Of a DNA stretch of 64,000 bases, positions 43,222-51,762 are shown piece after piece. Under the pieces are notes generated by a model that was given only the letters and a program-made list of their open reading frames with translations, was not told the origin of the DNA and searched no databases. Source of the stretch: Flavivirga eckloniae (GTDB taxonomy: Bacteria > Bacteroidota > Bacteroidia > Flavobacteriales > Flavobacteriaceae); assembly GCF_002886045.1 (NCBI RefSeq), contig NZ_CP025791.1:4789001-4853000 (forward strand). The letters are read 5' to 3'. Position 1 is the first letter of the stretch; each line of letters begins with the position of its first letter. The position numbers and the translations under genes were made by a program.

Positions 43222-44547
43222 TTAATTGTTACTATCTTCTTCAGCACGCTTAATAATAGCTTCAGGTAAAGCTTTTTTAGCTTTAGCACCCATTTTTTTA
43301 AGTTTTTCTACACTGGTAACCAAGTTGCCTTTACCGTCTACAAGCTTGTTCATGGCAGCCGAATAGTCACTTTTTGCAGCATCAATTTTTTTGCCGACCC
43401 CGGTTAAATCTTTTACTAAACCTTCAAACTTATCGTATAACGCACCTGCTTGTCTGGCTATTTCTATAGCATTACGTTGTTGTTTTTCATTATTCCACAT
43501 GGTATCGACCGTACGAAGTGTGGCCAGTAACGTAGAAGGTGTTACAATAACAATATTTTTTTCGAAAGCTTTATTGTATATGGCACTGTCTTCGTTTACA
43601 ACAATAGCAAAAGCAGGTTCTATAGGAATAAACATGAGTACAAAATCCGGCGATTCTATATCGTAAAGGTCCTGATAGTTTTTTTCTGAAAGTTGGTCGA
43701 CATGTTTTTTAATGGAATTAACATGTGCTTTTAAAAAGGGTAGTCTATCTTCTTCTTCGGCATTAACCAAACGTTCATAATCTGTTAATGATACTTTAGA
43801 ATCGATAACCATTTTTTTGTTATCAGGAAGATGCAACACAACATCTGGCAATACTCTGGAACCATCTTCTAAGGTGAAACTTTGTTGCACAAAATATTCT
43901 CGGTCTTTTTCTAATCCAGATTTTTCAAGAACGCGTTCTAAAACCAATTCGCCCCAATTTCCTTGCATTTTACTGTCGCCTTTTAAAGCTCTGGTTAGGT
44001 TGGTCGCTTCCTTGGTCATTTGCTGGTTTAAGTCCTTTAAGCCCAATAATTGTTCTTTTAAAGCAGAATGCATACTAATGCTTTCTTTTTGTGATGCTTC
44101 TACTTTTTTCTCAAAACCCTGTATTTTTTCTTGTAACGGATTTAAAATGTTTTTAATGTTTTCTTTATTCTGAAGTGTGAATTTTTCAGACTTTTCATCT
44201 AATATTTTAGTGGCCAATAACTCGAAATCCTTGCGCAACTGTTCTTGACGCTCTTCCAGCTCTTTATCTCGCTTTAAGTTTAATTGCTGAAGGTTTTCGT
44301 ATTCAGTATTTTTTCTGGTTAATTCAGAATTCAAGAACTCTTTCTCTCGTCTTATTTCTTCACGCTCATTTTCAATTTTAGATAGGTTTTGCTTTAACTC
44401 ATCAATAGTTGCGCTCATTTGGTTTTGGCGTTCTTCCAGCGTGCTTTTTTCACTTTTACCTTTAAGTTTAGTAAACAAAATGCCTAAATAACCGCCTATG
44501 GCAGCAGAAATGAGTATGGAAATTATAAGAATGAGATTGTCGTTCAT
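43222..44547 (-). CDS. rmuC: RmuC-family DNA recombination protein
   Basis: A 441-residue protein with one N-terminal membrane helix (LILIISILISAAIGGYLGILF), a long coiled coil (about 30-150, rich in Glu, Lys and Gln heptads) and the C-terminal RmuC nuclease-like domain. Family blocks visible: GDSKMQGNWGELVLERVLEKSGL, SRVLPDVVLHLPDNKKMVIDSKVSL, VLMFIPIEPAFAIV and IVTPSTLLATLRTVDTMW. RmuC limits DNA inversions in Escherichia coli. The gene ends 11 bases from the palindrome array and reads towards it. Confidence 0.92.
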   Translation of the reverse strand: MNDNLILIISILISAAIGGYLGILFTKLKGKSEKSTLEERQNQMSATIDELKQNLSKIENEREEIRREKEFLNSELTRKNTEYENLQQLNLKRDKELEERQEQLRKDFELLATKILDEKSEKFTLQNKENIKNILNPLQEKIQGFEKKVEASQKESISMHSALKEQLLGLKDLNQQMTKEATNLTRALKGDSKMQGNWGELVLERVLEKSGLEKDREYFVQQSFTLEDGSRVLPDVVLHLPDNKKMVIDSKVSLTDYERLVNAEEEDRLPFLKAHVNSIKKHVDQLSEKNYQDLYDIESPDFVLMFIPIEPAFAIVVNEDSAIYNKAFEKNIVIVTPSTLLATLRTVDTMWNNEKQQRNAIEIARQAGALYDKFEGLVKDLTGVGKKIDAAKSDYSAAMNKLVDGKGNLVTSVEKLKKMGAKAKKALPEAIIKRAEEDSNN

Positions 44548-44610
44548 ATATTTAAAATAACCTGAGTTTGAATTTATTTGTAATGTAAATTAAATAGTTA
44601 CATGTTTTGG

Positions 44611-44730
44611 AAAAAGACTTTATCATTCCGAACGAAGTATAAGGAGTCTGCTTGTCGGCAGACATGGAATCTCATCTTTCAGAAATTTCTCGTCGCTTAT
44701 GCTTCGCTCTGTGGAAATGACAAACGCTTA
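44611..44730. repeat. Dispersed intergenic repeat, GTCATTCCGAAC type
   Basis: The segment runs from TCATTCCGAACGAAGTA (about 44622) to GTGGAAATGACAAA (about 44711), roughly mirror related at its ends, with an internal perfect hairpin GTCTGC/GCAGAC (44646-44651 with 44658-44663). This extragenic family, ending in ATGACA, is common in flavobacterial genomes. It lies in the 270-base gap between rmuC and the btuD-like gene; the rest of the gap shows nothing. Confidence 0.6.
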
Positions 44731-44817
44731 AAAATATAACCAAAGATAATTTTTTTGAATGGAAGACAACGAATGGAAGCCTAAAGATTTTGGAATTTAC
44801 AACTTGTTTTTGAAGCT

Positions 44818-45612
44818 CTATTTCTTCACTCGGAAACTACCGGTTTTATCATCAAAAACAATTAAGTCTTTGGGAAATAAATCGTTAAAAGTGCCTTTTT
44901 CTATGAGTTTAGAAGGTTGATCTGTAATAACCGAATCTTTGGTCATAACAATTAAAGTATCACATAATTGAATGGCTAAGTCTATTTCGTGAGAAGAAAA
45001 CAAGATCGTTTTGTTTGTTTCTTTAGCCAGTTTTTGAAGCAGTTTTAAAATATAGGCTTTGTGATACATATCCAGATGGGTGGTGGGTTCATCTAGAATA
45101 ATTAAATCGGTATCTTGAGCTAATGCACGGGTTATCATGGATTTTTGCAACTGACCATCGCTTAGCTCATAGCATTTTTTATGTTTTAAATCATCGATGT
45201 TTGTTTGATGCAAACATTGGTTTATAATCTTAAAATCCTCGACAGTTAAATTCCCGACCCAATTCGTATAGGGCTGACGTCCCAAAGCTACCAGTTCGAA
45301 CACAGTCAGATTTTTTGATCCCAAAGATTCTGTAAGCACCAAACTTAATGCTTTGGCCAAGTTAATATTCGAATAGTTTTCTAAAGGGATGTTATTAATA
45401 GTAACACTTCCTCCCAATTTATGCTGAACATTAGTAAGTGTTCTTAGTAAGGTGGATTTACCAATACCATTAGCGCCTATAAGCCCAACAAGTTCACCTT
45501 TATGTAATTCAATATTTATGTTAGAGGCTATAACCTTTTTTTCTTTTTTGGTCGTATAGCCAATAGATAAATCATTGGTTTTTAAAATGGTATGTGATTT
45601 GTTTTCGCTCAT
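44818..45612 (-). CDS. btuD: Cobamide/iron-type ABC importer ATPase
   Basis: A 264-residue ATPase of the FecE/BtuD class. Walker A is GANGIGKST, the signature is LSDGQLQKSMITRALAQ, Walker B is LIILDEPTTHLD, and the switch histidine is in LFSSHEID. Its place next to a FecCD permease and binding protein within a cobamide salvage cluster points to B12 uptake (BtuD), although siderophore import cannot be excluded by sequence alone. It is the last of the three genes btuF, btuC, btuD, with 80 bases after the permease gene. Confidence 0.85.
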   Translation of the reverse strand: MSENKSHTILKTNDLSIGYTTKKEKKVIASNINIELHKGELVGLIGANGIGKSTLLRTLTNVQHKLGGSVTINNIPLENYSNINLAKALSLVLTESLGSKNLTVFELVALGRQPYTNWVGNLTVEDFKIINQCLHQTNIDDLKHKKCYELSDGQLQKSMITRALAQDTDLIILDEPTTHLDMYHKAYILKLLQKLAKETNKTILFSSHEIDLAIQLCDTLIVMTKDSVITDQPSKLIEKGTFNDLFPKDLIVFDDKTGSFRVKK

Positions 45613-45692
45613 AAATTCTAAAAAGAAAACTTCAAATTACAACTAGTTACAGTATGCTTTTTTTGTTTAATGTTTGCCATCTTTTGGTCACT

Positions 45693-46724
45693 TTAAAATA
45701 TCATTTTTCGTTTTCTAACTAATAACCAAATAATAACTGGTGCACCAATTAACGATGTTATGGCATTTATAGGCAAAGTAAGGTCGCTTGATGGTAACTG
45801 CGCAATACTATCGCAAATAAGCATAACTATGGCGCCAAACAAAAATACTGCGGGCAATAATACTTTATGATTAGATGTATTAAAAATTTGTCGCGTCATA
45901 TGTGGGATTGCTAAACCGATAAATACAATAGGGCCAGCAAACGCAGTAATAGTTCCTGCCAATAGACTGGTAGCAATAATTATTAATAAACGACTTGTTT
46001 TTATGTTCAAGCCTAAGCTTTTTGCATAATTTTCACCCAACAACAATGTGTTTAAAGCTTTTATAGAGGTTAAACTCATTAGTATACCTATTGAATAAAT
46101 GATAAAGAAAACGAATAATTCGTCCCATGTCAGGTTTCCTATACTACCAAACCCCCAAAATATGTACTGTTGTAGTTCTTCCGCAGAACTAAAATAGGAA
46201 AGCACACTAACGGTTGCGGTAGTAATACTACCAAACATTAAGCCTATAATTAATATGGCCATGGTGTCTCTTACCTTGTTAGATATTACTAGCACGAATA
46301 GAAGCACAGTAAAACTACCTAAGCTGGCTGCAATTACTATACTCCATTTAGAAACAAGTATTCCAGCAAACGCTCCACCAAAAAAAGAAGCACCCATAAT
46401 AACTAAAGCAACGCCTAAGCTGGATCCGGAAGTAATTCCTAAAACAAAAGGGCCTGCCAACGGATTTCTAAATAAGGTTTGCATGAGTAAACCAGAGACT
46501 CCCAAACCAGAACCAACGATTATGGCAGTAAAAGCTTTTGGCAACCTGTACTCGTGGATAATATGCTGCCAGGATTCATTGGCGGTTGAACTTCCTATTA
46601 AACCATTAAAAATATCTTGAAAAGGAATAGATACGGAACCTAGGCTAATATTAGCAAAAAAGCATAGAAACAGCACTAAGGTTAATGCTATATAAGGTAG
46701 TTTGTATGTTTTGGTGTGTGGCAA
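45693..46724 (-). CDS. btuC: FecCD/BtuC-type ABC importer permease
   Basis: A 343-residue permease with about ten membrane helices. The family pattern is clear in RLPKAFTAIIVGSGLGVSGLLMQTLFRNPLAGPFVLGITSGSSLG (the RLPR..A...GA.L..SG...Q...RNPLA.P..LG...GA motif) and in AFAGPIVFIGLAIPHMTRQIF. It forms the inner-membrane channel with the ATPase gene 80 bases downstream. It abuts the binding protein gene (one base apart), so btuF and btuC are coupled. Confidence 0.87.
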   Translation of the reverse strand: MPHTKTYKLPYIALTLVLFLCFFANISLGSVSIPFQDIFNGLIGSSTANESWQHIIHEYRLPKAFTAIIVGSGLGVSGLLMQTLFRNPLAGPFVLGITSGSSLGVALVIMGASFFGGAFAGILVSKWSIVIAASLGSFTVLLFVLVISNKVRDTMAILIIGLMFGSITTATVSVLSYFSSAEELQQYIFWGFGSIGNLTWDELFVFFIIYSIGILMSLTSIKALNTLLLGENYAKSLGLNIKTSRLLIIIATSLLAGTITAFAGPIVFIGLAIPHMTRQIFNTSNHKVLLPAVFLFGAIVMLICDSIAQLPSSDLTLPINAITSLIGAPVIIWLLVRKRKMIF

Positions 46725-47867
46725 CTATTCTAAACGTTTAAAAAAGAAGGTTTCATAGTCATTTAGTAATTCGGGGTGTACAATTTTTATAAGATCTTTT
46801 AAAATTAAATCAGGTCGTAAAGTACCTAATTCATAATACAATAAACCACCTTTTGCACCTTTTCTTTTTGTATAGGTATACACATGGTTATTTTTATAGG
46901 CATTAAAAAACGCATAACCTTTATGCTCGTTTAGCATTTCTTTCTTAGAGTCAAAATTTCCCGAGCCTACCCAAAATTCTGCGTTTTGGGCTTTTTCCAA
47001 TACATTTTCGAAGTTTAATTGTAAACTTCCGTTGTTGTTGTTATCCTTCCAAAGATAATCGGCATTGGCATCTTCGAAATATTTTGCAATAAAACTTTTA
47101 CCTCCAGGAACATTCCATACATCCTTAAAAGAAGAACCAGACATTACTATGGGCTTTTTGGCTGTAGTTTTTGCAACTTCCTTTGCTTTTAGATAGTTGG
47201 TTTCTATAGCTTTAAAAATCGAATCTGCTTTTTCTTCTTTATTATAAAAGGCAGCTATAAATTTTATCCATTCGGCTCTCCCTAAAGGGTGTTGCTCTGT
47301 CCAGGCACCATCAAGAGCAACAGGAATACCTAATTTTTCTATTTGATCTAACTTTTTATTTATACCATTAACCGAAAAACCAAGTACTAAATCTGGTTTT
47401 AACTCTAATAGTAGTTCGATGTTGAGCTCTAAATCGTTACCCAATTCTTTAATATCTCCGTTGTCTACCCGAGCCCTTGTTTTTTCAGCACAAATGTATT
47501 TTGTGTTAGGAAAACCAATTAAACTATTATCTACTCCCAAATATTCTAAAGTGGGAATATTGGTTGTAGAAACGGCAACAAGTGTTTTAATAGGGATTTC
47601 TATTATTTTGGCATTGGCATCATGTTCTGGTCGTTTTTCACCTTTGTTTACCAGTAAATAGGTGAAGGTTTTATTGCTATTAGGCCACGCGGAATTAACT
47701 ACTAATTTTTTATACCCTTTATGGTTACTTATAGAAAAACCTTTTGCGTAGCTTATGGTTTCTTTAATCGCTTCGGGTTTGTTTATAGAAATTGTTGCTT
47801 CCTTTTTTTCTTCTTTACAGGATGAAAGAAGTGTGGAGCATATTATTAAAAAAGTTAAAAAGCGCAT
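46725..47867 (-). CDS. btuF: Cobamide/iron-type ABC importer binding lipoprotein
   Basis: A 380-residue substrate-binding protein of the BtuF/FhuD fold (PBP_like helical backbone). A lipoprotein signal, FLTIICSTLLSSC-like (acylated cysteine about residue 17), precedes two lobes; typical segments are VAVSTTNIPTLEYLGVDNSLIG, LLLELKPDLVLGFSV and ADIVFWVGSGNFDS-like AEFWVGSGNFDSKKEM. It should hand corrinoids to BtuCD. It is the first gene of the three-gene leftward set and is divergent from the Dph6-like gene at 47961. Confidence 0.85.
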   Translation of the reverse strand: MRFLTFLIICSTLLSSCKEEKKEATISINKPEAIKETISYAKGFSISNHKGYKKLVVNSAWPNSNKTFTYLLVNKGEKRPEHDANAKIIEIPIKTLVAVSTTNIPTLEYLGVDNSLIGFPNTKYICAEKTRARVDNGDIKELGNDLELNIELLLELKPDLVLGFSVNGINKKLDQIEKLGIPVALDGAWTEQHPLGRAEWIKFIAAFYNKEEKADSIFKAIETNYLKAKEVAKTTAKKPIVMSGSSFKDVWNVPGGKSFIAKYFEDANADYLWKDNNNNGSLQLNFENVLEKAQNAEFWVGSGNFDSKKEMLNEHKGYAFFNAYKNNHVYTYTKRKGAKGGLLYYELGTLRPDLILKDLIKIVHPELLNDYETFFFKRLE

Positions 47868-47913
47868 GAAAAATAATTAAGGGTCAAAGGTCATTATTTT
47901 TTTTTGAAAAACT

Positions 47914-47943
47914 ATAGGTTTAAGGCAATTAAACCTATTTTTG
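47914..47943 (+). promoter_or_regulatory. Promoter of the Dph6-like gene, overlapped by an inverted repeat
   Basis: TATTTTTG (47936-47943) fits the -7 TAnnTTTG element. An 8-bp perfect inverted repeat ATAGGTTT (47914-47921) / AAACCTAT (47931-47938) covers the region just upstream and overlaps the element, a good shape for an operator. No good -33 TTG was found at the right distance. Confidence 0.4.
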
Positions 47944-47960
47944 ATGCTTTAAAATAAATT

Positions 47961-48617
47961 ATGAAGCATTTTTTGTGTTCCTGGAGTGGAGGAAAAGATA
48001 GTTGTTTTGCTTTTTATAAAGCCTTACAGTTAGGGTACAAACCTACGGTTTTATTGAATGTTATGAACGAGTTTGGAGACCGATCGCGTTCTCATGGCAT
48101 TACAAAACCTATTTTGGAAGCACAGGCTAATGCTTTAAGCTTGCCAATTCATTTTTTTAGTAGCACCTGGAAAGATTACGAAGAAAACTATATCAAGAAC
48201 TTAAATCTTTTAGTTGAAAGCTATGAGCTATCTCATGCCGTTTTTGGAGATATAGACATTGAATCTCACAGGGCTTGGGAAGAAAAAGTGTCTAAATCTG
48301 CAAATCTGAAAGCCGTTTTGCCTTTGTGGCAAGGAGATAGAAAGCAATTGGTTTTGGATATGATTGATACTGGTTTAGAAGCTATTATTGTGTCTTGTAA
48401 TCAGGACTTAGGGGCAGAGTTTTTAGGAAGAACAATTGATGCATCCATTATTGAAACTTTTGAATCTATGGGAGTTGATGCCTGTGGAGAAAACGGCGAA
48501 TACCACACTTTGGTTGTTAATGCGCCTTTTTTTAAAAATAGAATTCATGTAGAAGTGATTAAAAAATCGGTGTCTAGTAATTACAATTTTGCTGAATTAG
48601 GGCTTGTAGATGACTAA
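47961..48617 (+). CDS. Dph6-like ATP pyrophosphatase in a B12 locus
   Basis: A 218-residue PP-loop enzyme of the diphthine-ammonia ligase (Dph6/MJ0570) family. Motifs: CSWSGGKDSCFAFYKAL (PP-loop, residues 6-22), NEFGDRSRSHG, VFGDIDIESHRAWEEKV and CGENGEYHTLVV near the end. Bacteria lack diphthamide, so the true reaction is something else: amidation or adenylation of another substrate. It stands between btuF and cobC within the B12 genes, on the plus strand, and homologues are often found in such clusters in Bacteroidota, so a role in cobamide chemistry, for example amidation of the corrin ring, is a reasonable inference. Confidence 0.85.
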   Translation: MKHFLCSWSGGKDSCFAFYKALQLGYKPTVLLNVMNEFGDRSRSHGITKPILEAQANALSLPIHFFSSTWKDYEENYIKNLNLLVESYELSHAVFGDIDIESHRAWEEKVSKSANLKAVLPLWQGDRKQLVLDMIDTGLEAIIVSCNQDLGAEFLGRTIDASIIETFESMGVDACGENGEYHTLVVNAPFFKNRIHVEVIKKSVSSNYNFAELGLVDD

Positions 48618-48635
48618 TTATATTTAAAGGTTTGC

Positions 48636-48692
48636 TTTTGTCATTCCTGCCTTACTGAAACTAGTTCAGCACATGCCGCAGGAATGACAAAA
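48636..48692. repeat. 57-bp inverted-repeat element between convergent genes
   Basis: TTTTGTCATTCCTGC (48636-48650) and its exact complement (48678-48692), 15 bp each, flank a nested palindrome CTGAAACTAGTTCAG (48656-48670). It lies between the ends of the Dph6-like and cobC genes, 19 and 23 bases away, and would work as a terminator in either direction. It contains the GTCATTC core of the dispersed repeat family. Confidence 0.75.
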
Positions 48693-48715
48693 TTTACTAT
48701 TTGCTTAAATAGAAT

Positions 48716-49285
48716 TTACTCTAACGCTATTTCAGAAAGAAGCTTCCAAGAATTCCCATCTTTTTTAAGATGAAAAACATCTCCATATTGAATTTTAATA
48801 TCAAACGATTTTTCTAACGGTATATTTAAAATGGATGCCAGAAAAGCTCTCATTGGTCCCGCGTGTGTAACGATTATAAGATCTTGTTCGCTATTTGAAT
48901 TTATGATGTCTTCAAAGAAATTTAGTACTCTGGAAGCTAAATCGGTATAAGATTCTCCATTTGGAACTTTAAAGTTGACGAAATCTTTCATCCATAGATT
49001 TAATTCATCTTTTGGGATATTGTCCCAAGATTTCATTTCCCAGTTTCCAAAATCGAACTCTTTTAAGCGATCGTCAAAAAGAACAGGATTTCCCAGGTGT
49101 TCGGCCAGTAAAGCACACCGTTTTAATGGACTACTTTTTATGCTGTAACTTTTATTGTTAGGAATTTGTTCTTCTATTGCTTTAAACTCTTTAGAGAAAG
49201 TGTCTGCTAAGTTTAAATCGGATTGACCGTAACATATTCCTTTTTTTATGTCAGGTGTTGTATGTCTTATTAGATATACTTCCAT
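48716..49285 (-). CDS. cobC: Alpha-ribazole phosphatase-like histidine phosphatase
   Basis: A 189-residue phosphatase of the histidine phosphatase superfamily. The catalytic site is VYLIRHTTPDI (RHT at the start), the second half-site is in IIVTHAGPMRA. A central KSSPLKRCALLAEHLG carries the conserved SPLxRC block of CobC. The frame is open to 49321, but ATG at 49285 starts directly before the catalytic strand. It overlaps the end of cobS by 16 bases and follows it, so it should remove the 5'-phosphate from alpha-ribazole phosphate (or adenosylcobalamin phosphate) in nucleotide-loop assembly. Confidence 0.87.
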   Translation of the reverse strand: MEVYLIRHTTPDIKKGICYGQSDLNLADTFSKEFKAIEEQIPNNKSYSIKSSPLKRCALLAEHLGNPVLFDDRLKEFDFGNWEMKSWDNIPKDELNLWMKDFVNFKVPNGESYTDLASRVLNFFEDIINSNSEQDLIIVTHAGPMRAFLASILNIPLEKSFDIKIQYGDVFHLKKDGNSWKLLSEIALE

Positions 49286-50031
49286 AATGCGATAATACTT
49301 AAATAAAATACAACTTCGCATAATTGCTGAACGGCTCCGGCGCAGTCACCAGTTTGTCCTCCCAACCATTTCTTAAATTTTGCGCCTAGATACATTTTTG
49401 CCATATAGCATGGAATTACAGCAATAAAAATTAGGGGCTTATTAAAAAAGAACAATGGTGATATTCCAAAAATACCGCTAATAAAAAGCATGGTTACAGT
49501 AATGTTTTTGGCGGCTGGTTTAGCTTTGCTATCCTCAGTATCCCTAACATAAGGATGTGAATAAATTAATGTGGTAGCAATAAATCTGCTCAAACTATGC
49601 CCGGCAATAATTGTAATAGGAATAACATGTGGAGACACTTCTCTTAATGCCGAAAATTTGATAGCAAGAATTAAAACTAACCCCGCAGCACCATAGGTGC
49701 CCAAGCGGGAATCCTTCATAATGAGAAGGATTTTTTCTTTAGTCCATCCGCCGCCTAATCCATCGCAAACATCTGCGAAACCATCTTCATGAAATGCTCC
49801 CGTAACATATATTGTGGCAACCATACTTAGCAAGAGTGCTATTTCGGTGGAAAACAAGAAAGAAACACCATAAAAAACCAGAGCACCTATACTACCAACA
49901 ATAATACCGACTAACGAAAAGTATTTTGCACTTTTTGAAAGATATTCTGGACTATGGTCTACCCATTTAGGACAGGGTATTCTTGTGAAAAACATGATGG
50001 CTGTTAAGAAAATATGGAGTTCTTTTTTCAT
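49270..50031 (-). CDS. cobS: Adenosylcobinamide-GDP ribazoletransferase
   Basis: A 253-residue integral membrane enzyme that joins adenosylcobinamide-GDP with alpha-ribazole(-phosphate) to make cobalamin (phosphate). Family marks: FFTRIPCPKWVDHSPEYLSKS, VTGAFHEDGFADVCDGLGGG (the metal-binding HExxDxxDG region), MKDSRLGTYGAAGL and GQTGDCAGAVQQLCEV. About six membrane helices. It overlaps cobC by 16 bases and lies 83 bases after cobT. It is part of the leftward cobU-cobT-cobS-cobC run. Confidence 0.95.
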   Translation of the reverse strand: MKKELHIFLTAIMFFTRIPCPKWVDHSPEYLSKSAKYFSLVGIIVGSIGALVFYGVSFLFSTEIALLLSMVATIYVTGAFHEDGFADVCDGLGGGWTKEKILLIMKDSRLGTYGAAGLVLILAIKFSALREVSPHVIPITIIAGHSLSRFIATTLIYSHPYVRDTEDSKAKPAAKNITVTMLFISGIFGISPLFFFNKPLIFIAVIPCYMAKMYLGAKFKKWLGGQTGDCAGAVQQLCEVVFYLSIIALWKYI

Positions 50032-50114
50032 CTGTTGGTTTTAAAAACTTTTGGCGCTAATTTCACGAATTTAGTTTTGTGGTTAATTGTTTTGCTTAGC
50101 AGACCATCAATTCG

Positions 50115-51143
50115 TTAAACTAAACTTTCTTTAGTTTCTTCACTTACGCCAGCAGTATCGAAACTTGCCATGTTGTTTAAAAAATCTACTGAAGCCTGCA
50201 CTAATGGTATGGCTAATGCGGCACCAGTACCTTCGCCTAATCGCAGTCCTAAAGACAGCAGAGGTTTTGCTTTTAAAAAGGCCAACATTTTTGAATGTCC
50301 TTTTTCGTTCGAATTATGAGCGAATATGCAATAATCTAAAACTGTTTTATTTATGGCCTGTGCCGCTAATAAGGCAGCGGTTACAATAAAGCCGTCTATA
50401 ATGATGATCATTTTTAATTCTGCCGCTTTTAAAATAGCACCACAGATCATAGCTATTTCGAAACCACCAAAAACTGACAGAGCTTCCAGAGCATTTTGCG
50501 GATCGTATTTTTGAAAAACTTCGGTTAATATATCCTGTTTCTTACTAATACCTTCACCGTCTAGCCCTGTGCCAGAACCTACACATTCGGCTATTGGTGT
50601 TTTTGTAAAATATGCCATAAGCAAAGCTGCCGACGAGGTATTGCTGATTCCCATTTCTCCAAAACCAACAGTATTCGTGCCTTCATTTTTAAGTTGAGAT
50701 ATGATGGCTCCACCTTCTTTAAAAGCTCTTTCGCATTGGGCTAACGTCATAGCCGGTTCTTCTTGATAGTTTTTTGTACCAAAGTCAATTTTGGCATTAA
50801 TAATATCGAGCTCTTCGGGAAATTTATGGTTTACTCCGGCATCAACTATTTTTAAGTTTAGGTTGTTGGTATTGCTAAAAACATTTATTGCTGCGCCTCC
50901 ATTAACAAAGTTATAAACCATTTGAGCGGTTACTTCTTGTGGAAAAGGGTTTACTTCACCTTTGGTTGCAATGCCATGGTCGCCTGCAAATACCACAACC
51001 GACGGTTTTTCTATTTTCGGACTTTCGGTTTGTTGAATACAGCCAATTTGAAAAGCGATACGTTCTAGTTCACCTAAAGCGCCAATGGGCTTTGTTTTTG
51101 TATCTATTTTATGCTGAAGTTTTGTTTCTAATTCAGGATTCAT
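50115..51143 (-). CDS. cobT: Nicotinate-nucleotide-dimethylbenzimidazole phosphoribosyltransferase
   Basis: A 342-residue cytosolic enzyme that makes alpha-ribazole phosphate from a benzimidazole or other lower base and nicotinate mononucleotide. Typical blocks: KTKPIGALGELERIAFQIG, VFAGDHGIATKGEVNPFP, GFGEMGISNTSSAALLMAYF, VGSGTGLDGEGI and the C-terminal LRLGEGTGAALAIPLV with the catalytic glutamate. It lies 12 bases after cobU on the same strand. No bluB gene for making dimethylbenzimidazole is visible, so the lower base may be taken up. Confidence 0.96.
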   Translation of the reverse strand: MNPELETKLQHKIDTKTKPIGALGELERIAFQIGCIQQTESPKIEKPSVVVFAGDHGIATKGEVNPFPQEVTAQMVYNFVNGGAAINVFSNTNNLNLKIVDAGVNHKFPEELDIINAKIDFGTKNYQEEPAMTLAQCERAFKEGGAIISQLKNEGTNTVGFGEMGISNTSSAALLMAYFTKTPIAECVGSGTGLDGEGISKKQDILTEVFQKYDPQNALEALSVFGGFEIAMICGAILKAAELKMIIIIDGFIVTAALLAAQAINKTVLDYCIFAHNSNEKGHSKMLAFLKAKPLLSLGLRLGEGTGAALAIPLVQASVDFLNNMASFDTAGVSEETKESLV

Positions 51144-51155
51144 ATAGTAGGTTTT

Positions 51156-51659
51156 TTATTTTAGTTTTACGGGTATTCCAGATACCATAAAAGTCGCTTT
51201 ATCTGCATTTTTGGCAATGTGTTGATTCATCCAACCCTGAAGTTCTGTGAATTTTCTGCCTATTTCGGTCTGGGCATGTACGCCCATACCTATTTCGTTG
51301 GAAATAATAATAATGGTAGCATCCAAACCTAGCAATTTATTAAATTCGGCTTTTGCTAATTCTAAGCTTTCTTCAACATTATTTTTTGTGTCCATATAAA
51401 AATTTGTGAGCCATAAAGTCACACAATCTATAACAACGACCTCTTTTGTGTTTATTACTTTAGAAATTGCTTTTTCTTCTTCAACAGATGTCCATCTTTC
51501 GTCTCTATCTGCAATATGTCTCTCAATTCGTTTTTTATGGTCGTCTCCCCAAATACGAGATGTTGCTATATACTTAGGTGAATTTGAAAGCGATAATGCT
51601 AAGTTTTGTGCGTAGCTACTTTTTCCTGAACGTTCGCCTCCTGTTATATAAAGAATCAT
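51156..51659 (-). CDS. cobU: Adenosylcobinamide kinase / guanylyltransferase
   Basis: A 167-residue bifunctional enzyme that phosphorylates adenosylcobinamide and attaches GMP. P-loop GGERSGKSSYAQNLA (6-20), the guanylyltransfer histidine in ERHIADRDERW, and the Walker B-like VVIDCVTLWLTNF are visible; NEIGMGVHAQTEIGRKF replaces the usual NEVGxGIVP segment in typical flavobacterial form. It begins the leftward cobUTSC run and is divergent from the riboswitch and btuB. Its promoter must lie in 51660-51747, where AAAGTAC/GTACTTT (51711-51717 with 51722-51728) forms a small inverted repeat. Confidence 0.93.
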   Translation of the reverse strand: MILYITGGERSGKSSYAQNLALSLSNSPKYIATSRIWGDDHKKRIERHIADRDERWTSVEEEKAISKVINTKEVVVIDCVTLWLTNFYMDTKNNVEESLELAKAEFNKLLGLDATIIIISNEIGMGVHAQTEIGRKFTELQGWMNQHIAKNADKATFMVSGIPVKLK

Positions 51660-51747
51660 AAGAAGAAAATTATTTTAATGGTTTTGCAAAGATTACATAT
51701 TTAAATGAATAAAGTACAAGAGTACTTTTAAATCTAAAATGGATTAG

Positions 51748-51755
51748 TATATTTG
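51748..51755 (+). promoter_or_regulatory. -7 element of the btuB riboswitch transcript
   Basis: TATATTTG matches TAnnTTTG and lies just before the riboswitch; transcription should start near 51762. The -33 box is weak (CTTTTA). Confidence 0.55.
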
Positions 51756-51762
51756 CAGCGAA

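Noticed and set aside
43217-43236. Seventh palindrome of the array (TATCGTTAATTG..)
   Set aside because: It starts two bases off the 28-bp register, has no matching arm and overlaps the end of rmuC.
47868-47960. Second cobalamin riboswitch between btuF and the Dph6-like gene
   Set aside because: The gap is only 93 bases and lacks the conserved cores.
47961-48617. True diphthamide synthesis
   Set aside because: Diphthamide is an archaeal and eukaryotic modification of EF2; the family name is kept only as homology.
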